Below, in pieces: positions 60,524 through 64,000 of a DNA stretch of 64,000 nucleotides (position 1 is the first letter of the stretch; each line of letters opens with the position of its first letter). This DNA is from Lepturacanthus savala (lineage: Eukaryota; Chordata; Actinopteri; Scombriformes; Trichiuridae): contig CM060469.1 of assembly GCA_030544235.1 (NCBI GenBank), positions 20,276,517 to 20,340,516 on the forward strand, written 5' to 3'. The notes beneath the pieces were generated by a model. The model was not told the origin of the DNA, made no database searches, and saw nothing but the letters and a program-made list of their open reading frames with translations. The position numbers and the translations under genes are program-made.

Positions 60524-60727
60524 AATATATCTACATATTTGTGACTTATATTTTAGAATTTTTAGCAAATATGTTTAATCTGTTTACATAATTTTATTTA
60601 GTTTTTAATCTCATCATATTTTTCCTTTTATCTCAATTTTGTGACTTTATCTTATAATGTTTTAATGATATTGTTAACATTTGAGCTCAGATTTTTCTAA
60701 ATTAAAAAAAAGAACTTGAACTTACTT

Positions 60728-61091
60728 GGGCGACACGGTGGAGCAGGGGTTAGCGCTGTTGCCTCACAGCAAGAAGGTCGCAGGTTCAAGACCTCCTTGG
60801 TCCTGGCTCTGGGACCTTTCTGTGTGGAGTTTGCATGTTCTCCCTGTGTCTGCGTGGGTTTTCACCGGGTACTCCAGCTTCCTCCCACAGTCCAAAAACA
60901 TGCTGAGGTTAATTGGAGACTCTAAATTGCCCATAGGTGTGAGTGTGTGAGTGAATGGTGTGTGTGCCCCACGATTGGCTGGCGACCATCTGGGGTGTAT
61001 CCCTGCCTCTCGCCGTAACGTGCTGGGATAGGCTCCAGCAGACCCCTGTGACCCTAATGAGGAATAAGCAGGTATAGAAGATGACTGACTG
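60728..61091 (+). mobile_element. tRNA-derived SINE copy E
   Basis: Starts GGGCGACACGGTGGAGCAGG, complete body and TGAC tail. Perfect 14-bp target duplication ACTTGAACTTACTT (60714-60727 and 61092-61105). Confidence 0.92.
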
Positions 61092-63916
61092 ACTTGAACT
61101 TACTTTAGGCCAAGGTTTTCTGTTGATGTGTAAGTGACTCGATTTGCTGTTCCTACACAGACTCTGTTAAAAGCCAGTGAATGAAAACATAATTTTTTAA
61201 TTAAAAAGGTCCATTGATACAGATTGATACCCCCTTAGGCCCAAATACTCCATCTTATTGTAAACTTTAAAAAGCTGGATCCCTGTACTACTACTCAGAA
61301 GGTTGTGCTTTTGGTGGGTCTCAAAAACTGCCTAGAGGAGAATTTGACCCACGCTGTTAAAAAGTAATTCCAAACACTGGTTTCACTGGTAAATAGGATC
61401 TTCCCACAGGCGAAAGTCTTTGTGCCCTTGATCCAGTTTCAACAGAGCTCAAAACAGAAGCACAGAACACTATAAAGCAGATTAATGCCGTCTTTGAAAT
61501 TAACTATAGGGTTCTGAAAGGTGTGGGAAAAAAATCGTTTTAGAGTACATCCTCATAACCCAGTGCGTTGGACAGCTGAGACAGCAACCAATATTTTGGA
61601 TTCATGGATTAAACAATTAAAGTAGAAATTGGGGAACTGAGACTTCTAAGGCTATACACAGTCTAACATACTCAATTTATTTCCCACTTATTCCTTACAG
61701 GGGCCAGAACAAATGCTGTTAGAGAAGGGCCTCTTTTTTTTTATTCCAACACAAATAGGGGTAGTAATGTCTTCGAAGATATATACAGCTACCACAGATG
61801 CTTCAAATTATGAGATCATTTTAAATATACTACAGAGTGTATAGGACAGCACCATTAACAAAGCTCCTATTATTTAGTAATGTAAAATATGAAGCAACAA
61901 AAGCAGGAAATACATTAGCTTGTTTGATAGTAAATTCAGGGACCTGTAGGGTCCTAGTTGGAGCTCCATGCAGGTGTCATCTTGTTTTATTTAGTCTAAG
62001 CTGCACTGTGGTCATTTAGAGGATCACAACTATTGAGTGGAATAATATAAAGGGTGTACAGTTATGTATAGCCTCACATATATAGTCAGTCACATATAGT
62101 CTCACATGTATTGATGTGTGACTGTAAATTCAAATTTGTGCTAGGGATTTTTTTCAAAGTAACCGACTCGTTGTTTAAACGTTTCTAATACTATGGGAAA
62201 AGCATAATGTCTCAGAAAAGGAGTACCGTTTGGAACGATTTCGGAAAAAATTAAACCAGGGTTGTATGCAGGTCGTGTCATTTTAAGCTGGCATATAACC
62301 ATTGCACCAGAGCAACGCAAAACCACATTCAGTACAGGCATGTGGGTGTTAACCCACATAATGAGGAAGCTAGCAGTAGCAGCGCTAACTGCTCAGCAAA
62401 GCAATCTGTCAGCGTTCATGAGTTCAGACTTCTTGGGCAATCTTCATAAATAACAGGGCTATGTGGAATTACTATCAACAGTATTTAAAATACCATTTGG
62501 TTGAACAATGTTGTAAATGATATCTAATGGCTCTTTAAGTTTAAATAACCGTGGTATTAAATTGAGATCTTTTTCTGAGTCTTTTCTTAATGTAGACTAG
62601 TCTGATTTTTTTTTTGTTTAACTGACAGGTAAATTAGTCGTCAGGAACATCCCTAGTTTATACGGCAGGAAACGATGAGTGACAGGCTGGGACTGGCTGA
62701 CTCTAAGGCAGTTGGCAGGGTGAAAGGGTATCAAATGCAAAGGGAAGAGGAGCTGGAAAGTGAGGCTGAGCCAGTGAGGTCTGGCCGGGGCAGATGAGTC
62801 TGGCCTGATAAATGGTCGTCCAGGATGAGCTTGGCAGGCAACGACGAGGTGTCCAGAAATGCAGCAGCAGGCAGAAGCAGGCAGGCTGAGGTGAGAGCCG
62901 TGGCTGAGGATGTGAAAGGAGAAACAGGTATAAATATTCAGGGAAGATGCAGGTCGGACAGGATTTCAATATAAGGTTAAAGACAGACTGAATGAGCTAA
63001 GTTTAAATTCTGGCAAAAAAGAGAGAGAGAGAACAACAATAAGTTACTACAGGAAATGTAGTGCAATAAAGAAGTTATTTTAAAAAATAATAAATCTAAG
63101 ACTGACAACCGAGAAGCACAAACAGGTTTCTTATTTGCTTCAAGTGATTTTCTATCATTTTTATGCTGTCAGATGATGAACAGTCAGGTATTTATTTATT
63201 TTGAATGCATCATTTGTAAAGTTACCTTTACTTCCTTCTTGTCTTTACTGCTACAGTTGTTCCATGTTTCGTTCACGATGTTCACGTCCATTCACATATT
63301 TCATATTTCCAACATGTACGAATGTACATGAGAAGTTAACAGTTTGAGTAAGAAAGAGAAAAAGAAGTGAAATCCTGCTACTATAGATTGTTTTCAGGGC
63401 CTCTGGAGCCAGAAGAAGGAGATTTTAAATGTATAATCATGCAAAGATATTCCAGTAGAGCCCCATGATATAAATATATATGTGGAATAAAATTATATCA
63501 TCAACAGAGCAGCAGTTCACACAGCAGCTGTATTGTGACCCCTCAGGTCAAATGAAGAGTAATTTTCTTCCCTGTTTTAGGAAGATAATTATCATTTTTT
63601 CTGCTTTCCTATCATGTGGGTCATTTTGCAATTTCTCATATTTATATTTTCTGACCTTCGAGCTGGGAACCACTGATATGAAGGATCAACTATGTTTGGG
63701 TCAATATAAATTAATGATTGTGTCCAAACTCTTGTTGACAAAATACTAACATTATATTTATTTGTTTGGCTCATGTCACAATAAACAAATGCTTATGCAT
63801 TTCAGCACTCAGCCTTCCTTAGAGTTTGAAATTAACTTTGTTTAGTGTAATGTGAACCAAATAAATAAGTGAAATGTTAAGATTTGTCTATAATTTGGAA
63901 ATTTGAGATGTGCTAC

Positions 63917-63919
<3 letters not shown>

Positions 63920-63984
<65 letters not shown>
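63920..63984. repeat. (AT)n microsatellite
   Basis: About 65 bp of uninterrupted AT near the window's right edge. Confidence 0.98.
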
Positions 63985-63987
<3 letters not shown>

Positions 63988-64000
63988 CATTATGAACATA

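Noticed and set aside
62640..62970. Possible gene in the GC-richer segment of the 5' flank
   Set aside because: The 88-codon minus-strand ORF is low-complexity (Pro/Leu/Ser) and the nucleotide sequence consists of repeated GGCAGG/GGCTGAG words.

Overview
The window is AT-rich, intron-dominated vertebrate DNA, almost certainly from a ray-finned (teleost) fish. The one host gene is split into short exons with GT/AG junctions. The rest is packed with fish-type mobile elements: Tc1/mariner, hAT, tRNA-derived SINEs, L2-like and RTE-like LINEs, and a small 'GGGCTGCAACTAAT' MITE present about 20 times. Long AC/AT microsatellites are also present. There are no bacterial genes, operons or CRISPR arrays.

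Host gene: six coding exons on the minus strand (58001-58073, 47929-48052, 45276-45382, 31939-32067, 19796-19911, 15193-15585) encode the first 314 residues of an EAG-type voltage-gated potassium channel. The reading frame is continuous across all five junctions (942 nt). The N-terminus ([20 protein letters not shown]), the PAS domain (KDITLFKQPIED) and the S1-S3 wording fit KCNH5 (EAG2) better than KCNH1. The window holds the PAS cap, the PAS domain, the linker and S1-S3. S4, pore, C-linker and cyclic-nucleotide-binding homology domain must lie beyond position 1, so the last intron is at least 15.2 kb. Exon 1 sits in a CpG-rich block with an overlapping upstream ORF.

Layout, left to right. 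Positions 1-443 (minus) carry an open integrase frame of Maverick/Polinton type running off the edge, followed by 80-90 bp tandem repeats and a CpG-rich alternating block. Intron 6 (to 15192) holds a SINE, an AGTAC-rich fish repeat, a CpG islet, two Tc1 remnants and two MITEs. Introns 5 and 4 (15586-31938) hold MITEs, a (GT)n tract, part of an inverted duplicated composite repeat, a third Tc1 remnant, a SINE and a LINE piece. Intron 3 (32068-45275) is the repeat-richest: LINE ends, a decayed LTR-element pol region, an RTE-like LINE that has lost its catalytic box, an L2-like LINE split by a SINE, and an hAT element with a perfect 8-bp target duplication. Introns 2 and 1 hold more MITEs, AT repeats and two SINE types. 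The 5' flank (58241-64000) has MITEs, a SINE and microsatellites; no second host gene was recognised there.

Most of the novelty is in the mobile elements: the Polinton-type integrase at the edge, nested and dated insertions, and several perfect hairpins or inverted matches that look like template-switch scars. I found no convincing new multi-gene system. All family assignments are from reading the sequence; none was checked against a database.
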